A stretch of DNA of 50,676 nt from DASQUK01 sp046723645 (GTDB taxonomy: Bacteria; Actinomycetota; Acidimicrobiia; Acidimicrobiales; VFJN01): the NCBI GenBank assembly GCA_046723645.1, contig JBKOUY010000089.1, positions 1 to 50,676 of the forward strand, given 5' to 3'. Numbering within the stretch: position 1 is the stretch's first letter; every line of letters starts with the position of its first letter. The position numbers and the translations under genes were made by a program. Positions 9,260 to 22,783 of this stretch are shown here, in pieces. The notes below the pieces were generated by a model. It was not told the origin of the DNA. It was given only the letters and a program-made list of their open reading frames with translations, and ran no database searches.

Positions 9260-10272
9260 ATGGCGATCGAAGAGCTCCCCCTTGCCGTCGAGCAGGCCGC
9301 CGAGGCGCCACCACCACAGCGTCGCGAACGGGGGCTGTGGCGCGACGCCTTCCGCCAGACGTTCCGCAAGCGGTCGGCCGTCGTGGGGGCGGCGATCCTC
9401 GCTTTGTTGCTGTTGATGGCGCTGTTCGCCCCGCTGCTGGCGCCCTACGGGGAGCGGGAGGTCCTGATCGAAAGCGAGGGACTGCAGCCCCGGACCGAGC
9501 CCTGCATCCACCTGAGTGTGAACTGGATCCCGGACGTGCCGGTGCTCAACACGCTCGAGAGCTTCCTGGAGTCCAACGGCTTCTCCTGCTCCCCGAGCGA
9601 GCCGCAGCACCTAATGGGGCTCGATGGCAACGCGCGCGACGTGTTCAGCCGCATCCTCTACGGGGCGCGGGTGTCGCTGGGAGCGAGCGTGGCGGCGGTG
9701 TCGTTCGCCGTCGTGCTCGGTGCGGCCATCGGCCTGATCTCCGGATTCATCGGCGGACGGATCGACAACGGGATGATGCGCACCATGGACGTGCTGCTGG
9801 CGTTTCCGGCGCTGCTGCTGGCCATCGCGATCGTGACGGCCCGGGGCCCGGGCCTGTTCAACGCCGTGCTGGCGGTGTCGGTGGTGACCATCCCGGTCTA
9901 CGCGCGCGTCATCCGGTCGCGGGTGCTGTCGGTGCGGGAGCAGGACTTCGTTTCTGCCGACCGCGCCCTGGGGGTGTCCGGTCCTCGCATCCTGGCCCAC
10001 CGCGTATTGCCGAACTCGCTCACGCCCCTGGTGGTGATAGCCACGCTGGGCATCGCCACTACCGTGCTGGAGTTGGCGGCGCTGTCGTTCGTGGGCCTCG
10101 GCGGCGATCCCGACACCGCCGAGTGGGGACGCATGCTTGCGCTCGAGCGCAACCAGCTCTTCACGTCGCCCCACCTGGTCTTCTATCCGGGCGTGATGAT
10201 CATGCTCAACGTGCTGGCGTTCAACCTGATCGGCGACGGCCTGCGCGACGCGCTCGACCCGAGGCTCAACCG

Positions 10273-10276
<4 letters not shown>
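9260..10276 (+). CDS. ABC importer permease, DppC/OppC type
   Basis: Second membrane subunit of the second importer, 338 aa. A short soluble N-terminus leads to the first membrane segment (VVGAAILALLLLMALFAPLLAP). A periplasmic insertion of about 55 residues containing two cysteines (one in EPCIHLS, one in FSCSPSE) follows before the conserved LMGLDGNARDVFSRI motif; this insertion makes it longer than the first DppC. The permease domain and a terminal LRDALDPRLNR are standard. Its stop codon overlaps the start of the next gene (ATGA). The two cysteines lie outside the membrane and could form a disulfide, which is inference. Confidence 0.92.
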
Positions 10277-12377
<2,101 letters not shown>

Positions 12378-12390
12378 TCGGCTGGTCCTC

Positions 12391-12396
12391 TAGCCT
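12391..12396 (+). promoter_or_regulatory. Putative -10 element (TAGCCT) for secG
   Basis: TAGCCT fits the actinobacterial TANNNT -10 and lies 14 bases after the last ABC gene and 36 bases before the secG GTG. No good -35 is visible. An AGGAG follows at 12417-12421, ahead of the start codon. Its position suggests that secG has its own promoter instead of reading through from the importer operon. Confidence 0.4.
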
Positions 12397-12432
12397 GGGC
12401 CGTCGGTCCGCGACCCAGGAGACCACCGTCCC

Positions 12433-12663
12433 GTGATCACCGGCATCACCGCCGCACTCAACATCCTCTCCTCGCTGCTGCTGATCGTGCTGGTGCTGCT
12501 GCACAGCGGCAAGGGCGGTGGCCTGTCGGACATGTTCGGTGGCGGGATGGGCTCCAGCGCCATGGGGTCGACCGTGATGGAGCGCAACCTCGACCGCCTG
12601 ACGGTGGTCGTGGCGCTCGTGTGGGGCTTCACCGTGATGGCCCTCTCGCTCATGCGCGGTTGA
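12433..12663 (+). CDS. secG: Preprotein translocase subunit SecG
   Basis: Small membrane subunit of the SecYEG protein-export channel, 76 aa, a normal size for actinobacterial SecG. A hydrophobic N-terminal helix (about residues 5-23) is followed by the hallmark cytoplasmic loop LLHSGKGGGLSDMFGGG, then the S..GSTVMERNLDRLT motif, and a second helix (about residues 54-72). The GTG start is preceded by CAGGAG. It sits alone between the importer operon and the molybdenum hydroxylase cluster. The loop motif and two-helix layout leave little doubt. Confidence 0.93.
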   Translation: MITGITAALNILSSLLLIVLVLLHSGKGGGLSDMFGGGMGSSAMGSTVMERNLDRLTVVVALVWGFTVMALSLMRG

Positions 12664-12696
12664 GTCTCGACATGTGAGGGGCGGGGGAGGGGCCTG

Positions 12697-15015
12697 ATGA
12701 GCATCCTTGGCAGCCGGGTGCTTCGGGTGGAGGACCCGCGCCTCCTCACCGACGGCGGCACCTACTGCGCCGACGTGCGCGACGGCCGCCTCGAGGGCGC
12801 CGTCCACGCCACCTACGTCCGCTCGACCCTGGCCCACGGCCGCGTGCTGGCCGTCGACGTCGAGGCCGCCGGGGCCCTGCCCGGCGTTGTCGACGTCATT
12901 GCCGGTCGCGACGTCGACCTGCCACCGATCCCCGGCTGGTTCAATCCCGGCATGGTGCGGACCCACCTCGCCCGCGACCGGGTGCGGTTCGTCGGCGAGC
13001 CGCTGGCGGTGGTGCTCACGGAGCGGGCCGACCAGGGCGAGGACGCAGCCGAAACCGTGACCGTCGAGTACGAGCCCCTGCCCGCGCTCGTCGACCCGAT
13101 GGCGGCGCTCGCCGGCGATGTCACGCTGTTCCCCGAGGTCGGGACCAACCTGGTGTGCGAGTTCGGCACCGAGCCCGGCGGCGACGGACCCGATGCGTTC
13201 GCCGACTGCGAGGTCGTGGTCCGGCAGCGCCTCGTCAACCAGCGCGTGGCCGCCTGCCCGCTCGAGGTGCGGTCGTCGGCGGCGGCCTGGGTCGATGGCC
13301 GGCTCCACGTGTGGTGCTCCACGCAGAACCCCCACGCCGTCCGGGGGGCGCTGGCGGCGCTCTACGCCGTCAACGAGCGCGACGTGGCCGTCGTCGCCCC
13401 CGACGTGGGTGGCGGCTTCGGTGCCAAGATCGACCTCCACCCCGAGGACCTGCTGCTGCCGTGGCTGGCGCGCCGCTGCGGGCGACCGGTCCGCTGGGTC
13501 GAGAGCCGCGGCGAGAACCTCCAGGCGATGATGCAGGGCCGTGCGCAGGTGCACGACGTGGCCATCGGCGGCCGGCGCGACGGCACGATCGAGGCCTACC
13601 GCCTGTCGTTCGTGCAGGACGCCGGCGCCTATCCGAACATGGGCGCCTACCTGCCGATGCTGACCCGCGCCATGGCGGCCGGGACCTACGCCATCCCGGT
13701 CGTCGAGACCCACGCGCGGGTGGTGGTCACCACGACCACGCCGGTCGGTGCCTACCGCGGAGCGGGCCGGCCCGAGGCCACCGCCGCGATCGAGCGCGCG
13801 GTCGACCTGTTTGCGACCGAGCTGGGGCTGGACCCGGCCGACGTGCGCCGGCGCAACCTGCTGGCCCGGTTCGAGGAGCCCCTCACCACGCCCACCGGCG
13901 AGACCTACGACTGCGGCGACTATCCCGCGGCGCTCGAGCGGGTGCTGGCGGCTGCCGGGTATGACGACCTCCGCGCCGAGCAACGCCGGCGGCGCGAACG
14001 AAACGACCCGGTGGTCCTGGGCATCGGCGCGGCGGCGTACGTGGAGGTGACCGCCGCCCCGTCGGGCGGGAGCGAATACGCACGCGTCGAGGTACGGGCG
14101 CGCCCCGACACGGCCGCCGGCCCCGACGGTGTCGACGTCGTCGTCGCCACCGGGACATCGCCGCACGGGCAGGGCCTGGCGACCGCGTTCGCGATGCTGG
14201 TCGCCGACGGGCTCGGTGTCCCGATCGAGCGTGTCGACGTGCGGCACGGCGACACCGATGCGGTCCCGAGGGGCGGCGGCACGATGGGGTCGCGATCGGT
14301 CCAGCTGGGCGGGTCCGCCGTACGTGGCGCCGCCGTCGACGTGGTGGAGCAGGCCAGGAAGGTCGCCGCCGACCTGCTGGAGGCAGCGGTGGACGACGTC
14401 GAGCACGATGCCGCCGCCGGCGCGTTCCGCGTGGTCGGCACCCCGACCGTGACGCGCACGTGGGGCGACGTGGCGGCGGCGGCCGAGGCCCAGGGGACGC
14501 CGCTCGCCGCCGACCACGACTTCGAGGTGTCCCAGGCGACTTATCCGTTCGGGGCGCACGTCGCCGTCGTCGAGGTCGACACCGAGACCGGGGACGTCCG
14601 GCTGGTGCGGCTGATGGCGTGCGACGACGCCGGGCGGATCCTCAATCCCCTGCTCGCCCACGGGCAGCGCCACGGCGGGCTGGCCCAGGGCGTCGCCCAG
14701 GCGCTGTACGAGCACGTCGCGTTCGACCCTCACGGCAACCCGTTGACCGCCACGTTCGCCGACTACCCGATCGTCTCCGCGGCGGAGCTGCCGTCGTTCG
14801 AGCTCGTCGACATGGAGACGCCGACCTGGGTCAACGACCTCGGCGCGAAGGGCATCGGTGAGTCGGGGACGATCGGCTCCACGCCGGCGGTCCACAACGC
14901 CGTGTGCGATGCCCTGGCGCACCTCGGGGTACGACACATCGACATGCCCTGCACCCCGGCGAAGGTGTGGCGGGCCATCCAGGAAACGGGCAGGATGAGC
15001 ACCAGCGGGTCGTGA
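12697..15015 (+). CDS. coxL: Molybdenum hydroxylase large subunit, CoxL/XdhA family (form II)
   Basis: Large molybdopterin-cytosine-dinucleotide subunit of a CO dehydrogenase/xanthine dehydrogenase-type enzyme, 772 aa. The family opening (SRVLRVEDPRLLTDGGTYCAD), the GGGFGAK dinucleotide-binding motif, the active-site loop AYRGAGR (residues 352-358) and the catalytic Glu of the GIGESG motif (Glu722) are all present. AYRGAGR is the form II loop; form I CO dehydrogenase has AYxCSFR with the copper-binding Cys. CO may therefore not be the substrate. The ATG has GGGGGAGGGG just upstream. It is the first of two large-subunit genes in the operon and ends in a GTGA overlap region before coxS. Confidence 0.9.
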   Translation: MSILGSRVLRVEDPRLLTDGGTYCADVRDGRLEGAVHATYVRSTLAHGRVLAVDVEAAGALPGVVDVIAGRDVDLPPIPGWFNPGMVRTHLARDRVRFVGEPLAVVLTERADQGEDAAETVTVEYEPLPALVDPMAALAGDVTLFPEVGTNLVCEFGTEPGGDGPDAFADCEVVVRQRLVNQRVAACPLEVRSSAAAWVDGRLHVWCSTQNPHAVRGALAALYAVNERDVAVVAPDVGGGFGAKIDLHPEDLLLPWLARRCGRPVRWVESRGENLQAMMQGRAQVHDVAIGGRRDGTIEAYRLSFVQDAGAYPNMGAYLPMLTRAMAAGTYAIPVVETHARVVVTTTTPVGAYRGAGRPEATAAIERAVDLFATELGLDPADVRRRNLLARFEEPLTTPTGETYDCGDYPAALERVLAAAGYDDLRAEQRRRRERNDPVVLGIGAAAYVEVTAAPSGGSEYARVEVRARPDTAAGPDGVDVVVATGTSPHGQGLATAFAMLVADGLGVPIERVDVRHGDTDAVPRGGGTMGSRSVQLGGSAVRGAAVDVVEQARKVAADLLEAAVDDVEHDAAAGAFRVVGTPTVTRTWGDVAAAAEAQGTPLAADHDFEVSQATYPFGAHVAVVEVDTETGDVRLVRLMACDDAGRILNPLLAHGQRHGGLAQGVAQALYEHVAFDPHGNPLTATFADYPIVSAAELPSFELVDMETPTWVNDLGAKGIGESGTIGSTPAVHNAVCDALAHLGVRHIDMPCTPAKVWRAIQETGRMSTSGS

Positions 15016-15050
15016 CGACCGTCACGACCGAACGGGAGGGGGCCGCCGCT

Positions 15051-15592
15051 GTGAACATCACCCTTTCGGTCAACGGCGAGGAGCGCTCGACCGACGTCGA
15101 GCCCCGCCGGCTGCTGGTGCACCACCTGCGGGACGACCTCGGGCTGACCGGCACCAATGTCGGCTGTGACACGTCGTCGTGCGGGGCCTGCACGGTGCTG
15201 ATGGACGGGGAATCGGTGAAGTCGTGCACCGTGCTGGCGGTGCAGGCCGACGGCCACGAGATCACGACGATCGAGGGCCTGGCGGCGACCGCGCCCGCCC
15301 GAGCGGCCATGGGAGCGGGGGACGCGTTGGGCAACGGGGATCCGGCCGCCATGCACCCGGTGCAGCAGGCCTTCCACGAGCAGCACGGCGTGCAGTGCGG
15401 GTTTTGCACGCCCGGCATGGTGATGGCCGCGGTGTCGTTGCTGGCCGAGAACCCGCATCCCACCGAGGCCGACGTGCGCCTCGGCCTGGAGGGCAACCTC
15501 TGCCGCTGCACGGGTTATCACAACATCGTGCGCTCGGTGCTGGCCGCCGCCGGCGAGCTGCCCGCGTCCGAATCGACCGAGGGGGTGCCGGC

Positions 15593-15596
<4 letters not shown>
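15051..15596 (+). CDS. coxS: Molybdenum hydroxylase 2Fe-2S subunit, CoxS family
   Basis: Small iron-sulfur subunit that passes electrons from the molybdenum site to FAD, 181 aa. Plant-type ferredoxin cluster ligands are Cys39, Cys44, Cys47 and Cys59; the second cluster is bound by Cys116, Cys119, Cys151 and Cys153 (QCGFCTPGM and NLCRCTGYHN). A stretch of about 20 residues (Gly/Ala-rich, about residues 80-101) between the two domains is longer than in typical CoxS. I start at the GTG at 15051 because GGGAGGGGG lies at 15034-15042; an in-frame GTG at 15012 overlaps the coxL stop and remains possible, adding 13 residues. The stop overlaps the next ATG. Confidence 0.93.
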
Positions 15597-17979
<2,383 letters not shown>

Positions 17980-17983
<4 letters not shown>

Positions 17984-18813
17984 TCCCCGCAGCATTCGAC
18001 TACCAGCGCGCGTCCAGCGTCGACGAAGCCGTCGGCATGCTGGGCGAGCACGGCGACGACGCCAAGTTGCTGGCCGGCGGCCACTCGCTGCTGCCGCTCA
18101 TGAGGCTGCGGCTGGCGGCCCCGGCGGTGCTCATCGACATCGGCCGCGTCGACGACCTGTCCTACGTGCGGAGCGGCGATGGCCAGGTGCGTATCGGCGC
18201 GCTGACCCGCCACCACGACCTGGCGACGTCCGACGAGGTGCGCGAGCAGGTGCCGCTGCTGGCGCACGTCGCCGGCCAGATCGGCGACCCGCAGGTCCGC
18301 CACCGCGGCACGATCGGCGGGTCGATCGCCCACGGCGACCCCGCCTCCGACTTGCCCGCGGCGCTGCTGGCGTTGCGCGGGACCCTGGTGGCCCGCGGCC
18401 CCAGCGGCGAGCGCGAGATCCCTGCGGACGAGATGTTCACGGGCTTCCTGGAAACCGCGCTGGCGCCCGACGAGGTCCTCACGGAGATCCGGGTCCCGGC
18501 GCTGGGCAGCGCGCCGTGGGGATTCCAGAAGTTCGTGCGCCGGGCCCAGGACTGGGCGATCGTCGGCTGCGCAGCGGTGCTCGAGAACGGCACCTCGGGC
18601 GGTCCCGGCGTGGGGCTCGTGAACATGGGGGCGACGCCGCTCCGGGCACCGGGCGTGGAGGATGCGCTACGAAACGGGGCGTCGCCCGGCGACGCCGCCG
18701 CCAGGGCGGACGAGGGGACCGAGCCCCCCGACGACCTCAATGCTTCGACCGAGTTCCGTCGCCACCTCGCGAGAGTGCTGGTCCGGCGGGCGCTCGAGTC
18801 CGCCCAGGCGTAG
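17980..18813 (+). CDS. coxM: Molybdenum hydroxylase FAD subunit, CoxM family
   Basis: FAD-binding subunit that accepts electrons from the 2Fe-2S subunit, 277 aa, normal length. The two FAD-binding motifs are present: AGGHSLLPLMRLRL near residue 32 and GTIGGSIAHGDPASDLPA near residue 110. The CO dehydrogenase FAD C-terminal domain follows. The start lies in an ATGA overlap with the second coxL stop. A single copy serves an operon with two large subunits. Confidence 0.92.
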
Positions 18814-18828
18814 CCCTCGCGCGTCTCC

Positions 18829-18862
18829 CGCGGGACTGTCCGCCCGGGCGGCCGGTCCCGCG
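18829..18862 (+). terminator. Nested hairpin after coxM
   Basis: An 8-bp stem (18829-18836 with 18855-18862) encloses a 12-base GC palindrome at 18840-18851. It sits between coxM and the next gene. There is no T-run, so it is at best a partial terminator, and the coxD promoter lies immediately downstream. Confidence 0.45.
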
Positions 18863-18888
18863 GAGAAAATCTCTGGGGTTCCCGGCCG

Positions 18889-18894
18889 TAGGCT
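18889..18894 (+). promoter_or_regulatory. Putative leaderless -10 (TAGGCT) of coxD
   Basis: TAGGCT fits TANNNT, and exactly seven bases separate it from the coxD ATG, the spacing expected of actinobacterial leaderless transcripts. The GGAGGG next to the ATG is too close (one base) to serve as a ribosome binding site, which supports the leaderless reading. Confidence 0.5.
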
Positions 18895-18901
18895 GGAGGG
18901 C

Positions 18902-19876
18902 ATGTCCGCCGCATCCGCCGGCCCCGGCCGGCCCATCGTCGCCCGTCGCGTCGCGGGCCCACCCGCCACCGAGACGGTCGACGACGTGGTCCAGGGCCTG
19001 GCCGCGCATGACTACCTGGCCGACGAGGGGCTGGCCACCGCGGTGCTGCTGGCGCTGCGCCTCCAGCGCCCGCTGTTCCTCGAGGGCGATGCCGGCGTGG
19101 GCAAGACCGAGGTCGCCAAGGCCCTGAGCGCCTGGACCGGGGGCCGGCTGGTGCGCCTCCAGTGCTACGAGGGCATCGACGCCTCCCAGGCGCTGTACGA
19201 GTGGGACCATGCCCGCCAGCTGCTCCACCTGCGGGCGGCCGAGGCGGCCGGGCGGGCCACGGCCACGGGCGTGGAGGCGCTCGAGGACGAACTGTACGAC
19301 GAGCGCTTCCTGGTCCGCCGACCGCTGCTCCAGGCGCTCGACGGCGCCGGCGACGGCAGCGCGCCGCCGGTGCTGCTGATCGACGAGATCGACCGCGCCG
19401 ACGACGAGTTCGAGGCCTTCCTGCTCGAGCTGCTGTCGGACTGGGCGGTGACGATCCCCGAGCTGGGCACCGTGTGCGCCACCGTCCCGCCGGTCACGGT
19501 GCTCACGTCCAACCGGACCCGTGACGTGCACGACGCGCTCAAGCGCCGCTGCCTCTACCACTGGGTCAACCAGCCAGATGTCGAGCGTGAGGTCGCGATC
19601 GTGCGGCTCCGGGCGCCGGAGGTCCCAGCCACCCTGGCGCGGGACGTGGCGATGGCCGTCGCCGAGGTGCGAACGTTCGGCCTCTACAAGCCGCCGGGGA
19701 TCGCGGAGACCATCGACTGGGCCCGGGCGCTGTCGACGCTCGGCAGGACGTCCCTCGATCCCGAGACGGCGTCGGTCACCCTGGGGTCGGTCGTCAAGTA
19801 CCGCGAGGACGAGCAACGGGTGCGCGACCACGGGGTCGACGAGCTCGTGCGGCATGCGGTGCGCGATCGTGCCTGA
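18902..19876 (+). CDS. coxD: MoxR-type AAA+ ATPase, CoxD-like maturation factor
   Basis: AAA+ ATPase of the MoxR family, 324 aa. Walker A reads GDAGVGKTEV (about residues 62-71), Walker B LLIDEIDRAD, and the sensor region is VLTSNRTRDVHDALKRRC. In carboxidotrophic bacteria CoxD acts with CoxE in maturing the active site of the molybdenum hydroxylase, and gene position here (after coxM, before a von Willebrand protein) matches. Because form II enzymes lack the copper ligand, the chaperone job here may be sulfuration or assembly instead; that is inference. The ATG at 18902 is chosen on the leaderless promoter. The gene overlaps coxE by 8 bases. Confidence 0.87.
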   Translation: MSAASAGPGRPIVARRVAGPPATETVDDVVQGLAAHDYLADEGLATAVLLALRLQRPLFLEGDAGVGKTEVAKALSAWTGGRLVRLQCYEGIDASQALYEWDHARQLLHLRAAEAAGRATATGVEALEDELYDERFLVRRPLLQALDGAGDGSAPPVLLIDEIDRADDEFEAFLLELLSDWAVTIPELGTVCATVPPVTVLTSNRTRDVHDALKRRCLYHWVNQPDVEREVAIVRLRAPEVPATLARDVAMAVAEVRTFGLYKPPGIAETIDWARALSTLGRTSLDPETASVTLGSVVKYREDEQRVRDHGVDELVRHAVRDRA

Positions 19877-21017
19877 CGACCGAGGCTCGGGTGCCACGCG
19901 GCCCGAGCGCCTGGTGGTCGACTTCGTGGATCGGGTGCGCCGCGAGGGCCTGGCGGTCCCGCCGGGCTCGGCCGTCGAGTACGGGCGGGCGCTGGGGGCG
20001 CTGCGGTCGACGCGGCCGTCCGCGGTCTACTGGGCGGGTCGCGCCACGCTCGTGCGCCGCCCCGACGACATCCCTCCCTACGACAGGGCGTTCGCCGCGT
20101 TCTTCGCCGGCGGCGACGATGCGCTGGTCAGGCCGCTGTCGGTCCCGGTCCAGCTCCATGTCGACGCCCCCGAGGGCCCCGAGGGGGAGGATGGCCGGGA
20201 CGACGGCGGCGAGGACGAGTCGGCCGCCGGCGAGGTCCGCACGCTGCGCTGGAGCGCCACCGAGCTGCTGCGGCACAAGGACCTGTCCCAGTGCACGGCC
20301 GACGAGCTCGCCGAGGCGCACCGGTTGATGGCCGACCTGCGGGTCCACGCCGCCCTGCGCCGCAGCCGCCGTCGGCGGCGGACATCGCGGCATCGCGGCC
20401 ATCCCGACCTGCGCCGCACCGTGGCTCGCTCGCTGCGGACCGGCGGCGAGGTGGTGCGCCCGGCGGCCAGCGAACGCGGCGAGCGACCGCGCCGGCTGGT
20501 CCTGTTGCTCGACGTCAGCGGCTCGATGGAACCGTACGCGCGGGCGCTCGCCCGGTTCGCCCACGTGGCCGTGGCGGCCCGCAAGCGCGGCCAGGTCGAG
20601 GTGTTCGCGCTGGGGACCCGCGTGACCCGGATCTCCCACGAGTTGGCCACGCACGATCCCGACGCCGCCCTGCGCAGGGCCGCAGACGCGGTCGCCGACT
20701 GGGCGGGTGGCACCCGCCTCGGCGAGGGCCTGCGCACGTTCAACGACCGCTGGGGCGTGCGGGGCCTGGCGCGGGGAGCGGTGGTGGTCGTGCTGTCAGA
20801 TGGCTGGGACCGGGGCGATCCCAGCCTGCTGGGATCGGAGCTGGCCCGACTGCGGCGCGTCGCGTACCGCCTGGTTTGGGTGAACCCACTGAAGGCGTCG
20901 CCCGGGTTCGCCCCGCTGGCGCAGGGCATGGCGGCCGCCCTGCCGCACGTCGACGAGTTCGTGGAGGGCCACTCGGTCGCCTCGCTGGAGGCACTGGCGG
21001 AGGTGGTGGCCCGATGA
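19869..21017 (+). CDS. coxE: CoxE-like von Willebrand factor type A protein
   Basis: CoxE/VWA-family protein, 382 aa. The C-terminal half is a von Willebrand A domain with the metal-ion site DVSGS (in LLLDVSGSMEPYARAL), the later GGTRLGEGL and VVLSDGWDRGD segments. The N-terminal half is the helical CoxE region, with an acidic low-complexity stretch near residues 98-120. It is expected to work with the MoxR ATPase in enzyme maturation. The GTG at 19869 overlaps the coxD stop by 8 bases and is the first plausible start; the longer upstream frame is shadow. No ribosome binding site is evident, so coupling to coxD translation is likely. Confidence 0.87.
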   Translation: MPDDRGSGATRPERLVVDFVDRVRREGLAVPPGSAVEYGRALGALRSTRPSAVYWAGRATLVRRPDDIPPYDRAFAAFFAGGDDALVRPLSVPVQLHVDAPEGPEGEDGRDDGGEDESAAGEVRTLRWSATELLRHKDLSQCTADELAEAHRLMADLRVHAALRRSRRRRRTSRHRGHPDLRRTVARSLRTGGEVVRPAASERGERPRRLVLLLDVSGSMEPYARALARFAHVAVAARKRGQVEVFALGTRVTRISHELATHDPDAALRRAADAVADWAGGTRLGEGLRTFNDRWGVRGLARGAVVVVLSDGWDRGDPSLLGSELARLRRVAYRLVWVNPLKASPGFAPLAQGMAAALPHVDEFVEGHSVASLEALAEVVAR

Positions 21018-21048
21018 CACCGGCGGTGGAGGCCGAAAGGATGGTCCC

Positions 21049-21362
<314 letters not shown>

Positions 21363-21363
<1 letters not shown>

Positions 21364-22199
21364 TGGACGTGGCGTCGAACGGCTCCGGTCGCCTGTACGA
21401 GGAGCTGGCAACGGCCATTCGGGCCGAGGAGGCCGTGGCGCTGGCCACGGTGATCGCCGGCCCGGGGCAGGGCGGGAAGCTGCTGGTAGGACCGGGGCGC
21501 CAGCCCATCGGGTCGCTCGGCAACTCCGACCTCGATCGGGTCGTCATCCGGGACGCCTCGGGCGAGCTCGCCGCCGGCACGACCGTTGTCCGCCACTACG
21601 GCGAGCACGGCGAGGCGAGGGAGACCGTCGTCGCCGTGTTCGTGGAGAGCTTCGCCCCGCCGCCGCAGATGCTCGTCTTCGGCGCGGTGGACTTCACAGC
21701 GGCGCTGACGCGGGTGGCCAAGGTGCTCGGCTACCGGGTCACGGTGTGTGACGCCCGCGAGGTCTTCGCCACCCGGGCCCGGTTCCCCCAGGCCGACGAG
21801 GTGGTCGTCGACTGGCCCGACCGGCTGCTGGGCCGCGTCGGCGGCGGGCTCACGGCGCGCGACGCTGTGTGCGTGCTCACCCACGACGCCAAGTTCGACG
21901 TTCCTGCGCTCGTCGCGGCGCTGGCCACCGACGTCGGCTACATCGGCGCGATGGGCAGCCGGCGGACCCACGCCGAGCGGATCGAGCGCCTCCAGGAGGC
22001 GGGCGTCGACGCCGCGTCCCTCGGCAGGATCCGGGCCCCCATCGGCCTCGACATCGGCGCCCGCACGCCGGAGGAGACGGCGGTGTCGATCTGCTCCGAA
22101 ATCATCGCCCAGCGCACCGGTCGCGTCGACGCCCGGCCCCTGCGCGACACCGAGGGCCCGATCCACGGCGGTGACACCGAGCCGCTCGTTGGCGGCTGA
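21363..22199 (+). CDS. XdhC/CoxI-family protein with C-terminal Rossmann domain
   Basis: 278-aa partner of the preceding short XdhC protein. Residues 1-105 resemble a degenerate XdhC N-terminal region (ATVIAGPGQGGKLLVG) without the SGGC motif; residues 110-260 are the XdhC_C Rossmann domain, with LVFGAVDFTAALTRVAKVLG, the DDR-like step VTVCDAREVFA, then VLTHDAKFD and GYIGAMGSRRTHAER. The last is the usual conserved block. I take the ATG at 21363, which shares one base with the preceding stop; a GTG at 21360 is equally in frame. The role is cofactor handling for the Cox enzyme. Confidence 0.87.
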
Positions 22200-22203
22200 C
22201 GCC

Positions 22204-22779
22204 GTGACCGTCGCGGCGATCGTGCTGGCGGCGGGCGGGGGATCACGGTTCACGGAGTCGGGCGGGGGCGGCCACAAGCTGCTCGCCCCGTTCCAGGGTC
22301 GCACGGTGGTGGAATGGGCGATCGACAGCGCGGCGGCCTCGGGCCTGGCCGCCGTGTACGTCGTTCGGGGCGACATCGACCTGCCGGTTCCGCCGCTGGC
22401 GACCGATGCCGTGCAATTCGTGGAGAACGACCGGTGGCGCGACGGGATGGCGACGTCGCTCCGGGCCGGCCTTGTCCGGGCGCGCCGCGACGGCCACCAC
22501 GCGGTGGTGGTCGGCCTGGGGGACCAACCGTTGGTGCTCGCGGAGTCATGGCAACGTGTGGCCGAGGCCAAGGCCAAACCGATCGGTGTGGCGACGTACC
22601 ACGGGACGCGCGGCAACCCGGTCCGCTTGTCGTCGCTCGTCTGGCCCCTGCTGCCTGCGACGGGAGACCAGGGCGCCAGGGTCGTGATGCGCCGTCGGCC
22701 GGACCTGGTGATGGAAGTACCGTGTCCGGGAGGTGCCGCAGACATCGATACGGTCGACGACCTGAGGGAATGGAGCTGA
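22204..22779 (+). CDS. MobA-like nucleotidyltransferase, MocA type
   Basis: 191-aa NTP transferase of the MocA family, which turns molybdopterin into molybdopterin cytosine dinucleotide, the form used by Cox/Xdh-type enzymes. Seen: the nucleotide-binding opening VAAIVLAAGGGSRF, a GLGDQPLV segment in place of the usual DQP motif, RGNPVRLS, GDQGARVVM, and the closing DIDTVDDL. The longer frame upstream overlaps the XdhC gene and is shadow; the GTG at 22204 begins four bases after that stop. Its place within the Cox operon supports the cytidylyltransferase role, although MobA-like enzymes with GTP specificity look similar. Confidence 0.85.
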   Translation: MTVAAIVLAAGGGSRFTESGGGGHKLLAPFQGRTVVEWAIDSAAASGLAAVYVVRGDIDLPVPPLATDAVQFVENDRWRDGMATSLRAGLVRARRDGHHAVVVGLGDQPLVLAESWQRVAEAKAKPIGVATYHGTRGNPVRLSSLVWPLLPATGDQGARVVMRRRPDLVMEVPCPGGAADIDTVDDLREWS

Positions 22780-22783
22780 TGCC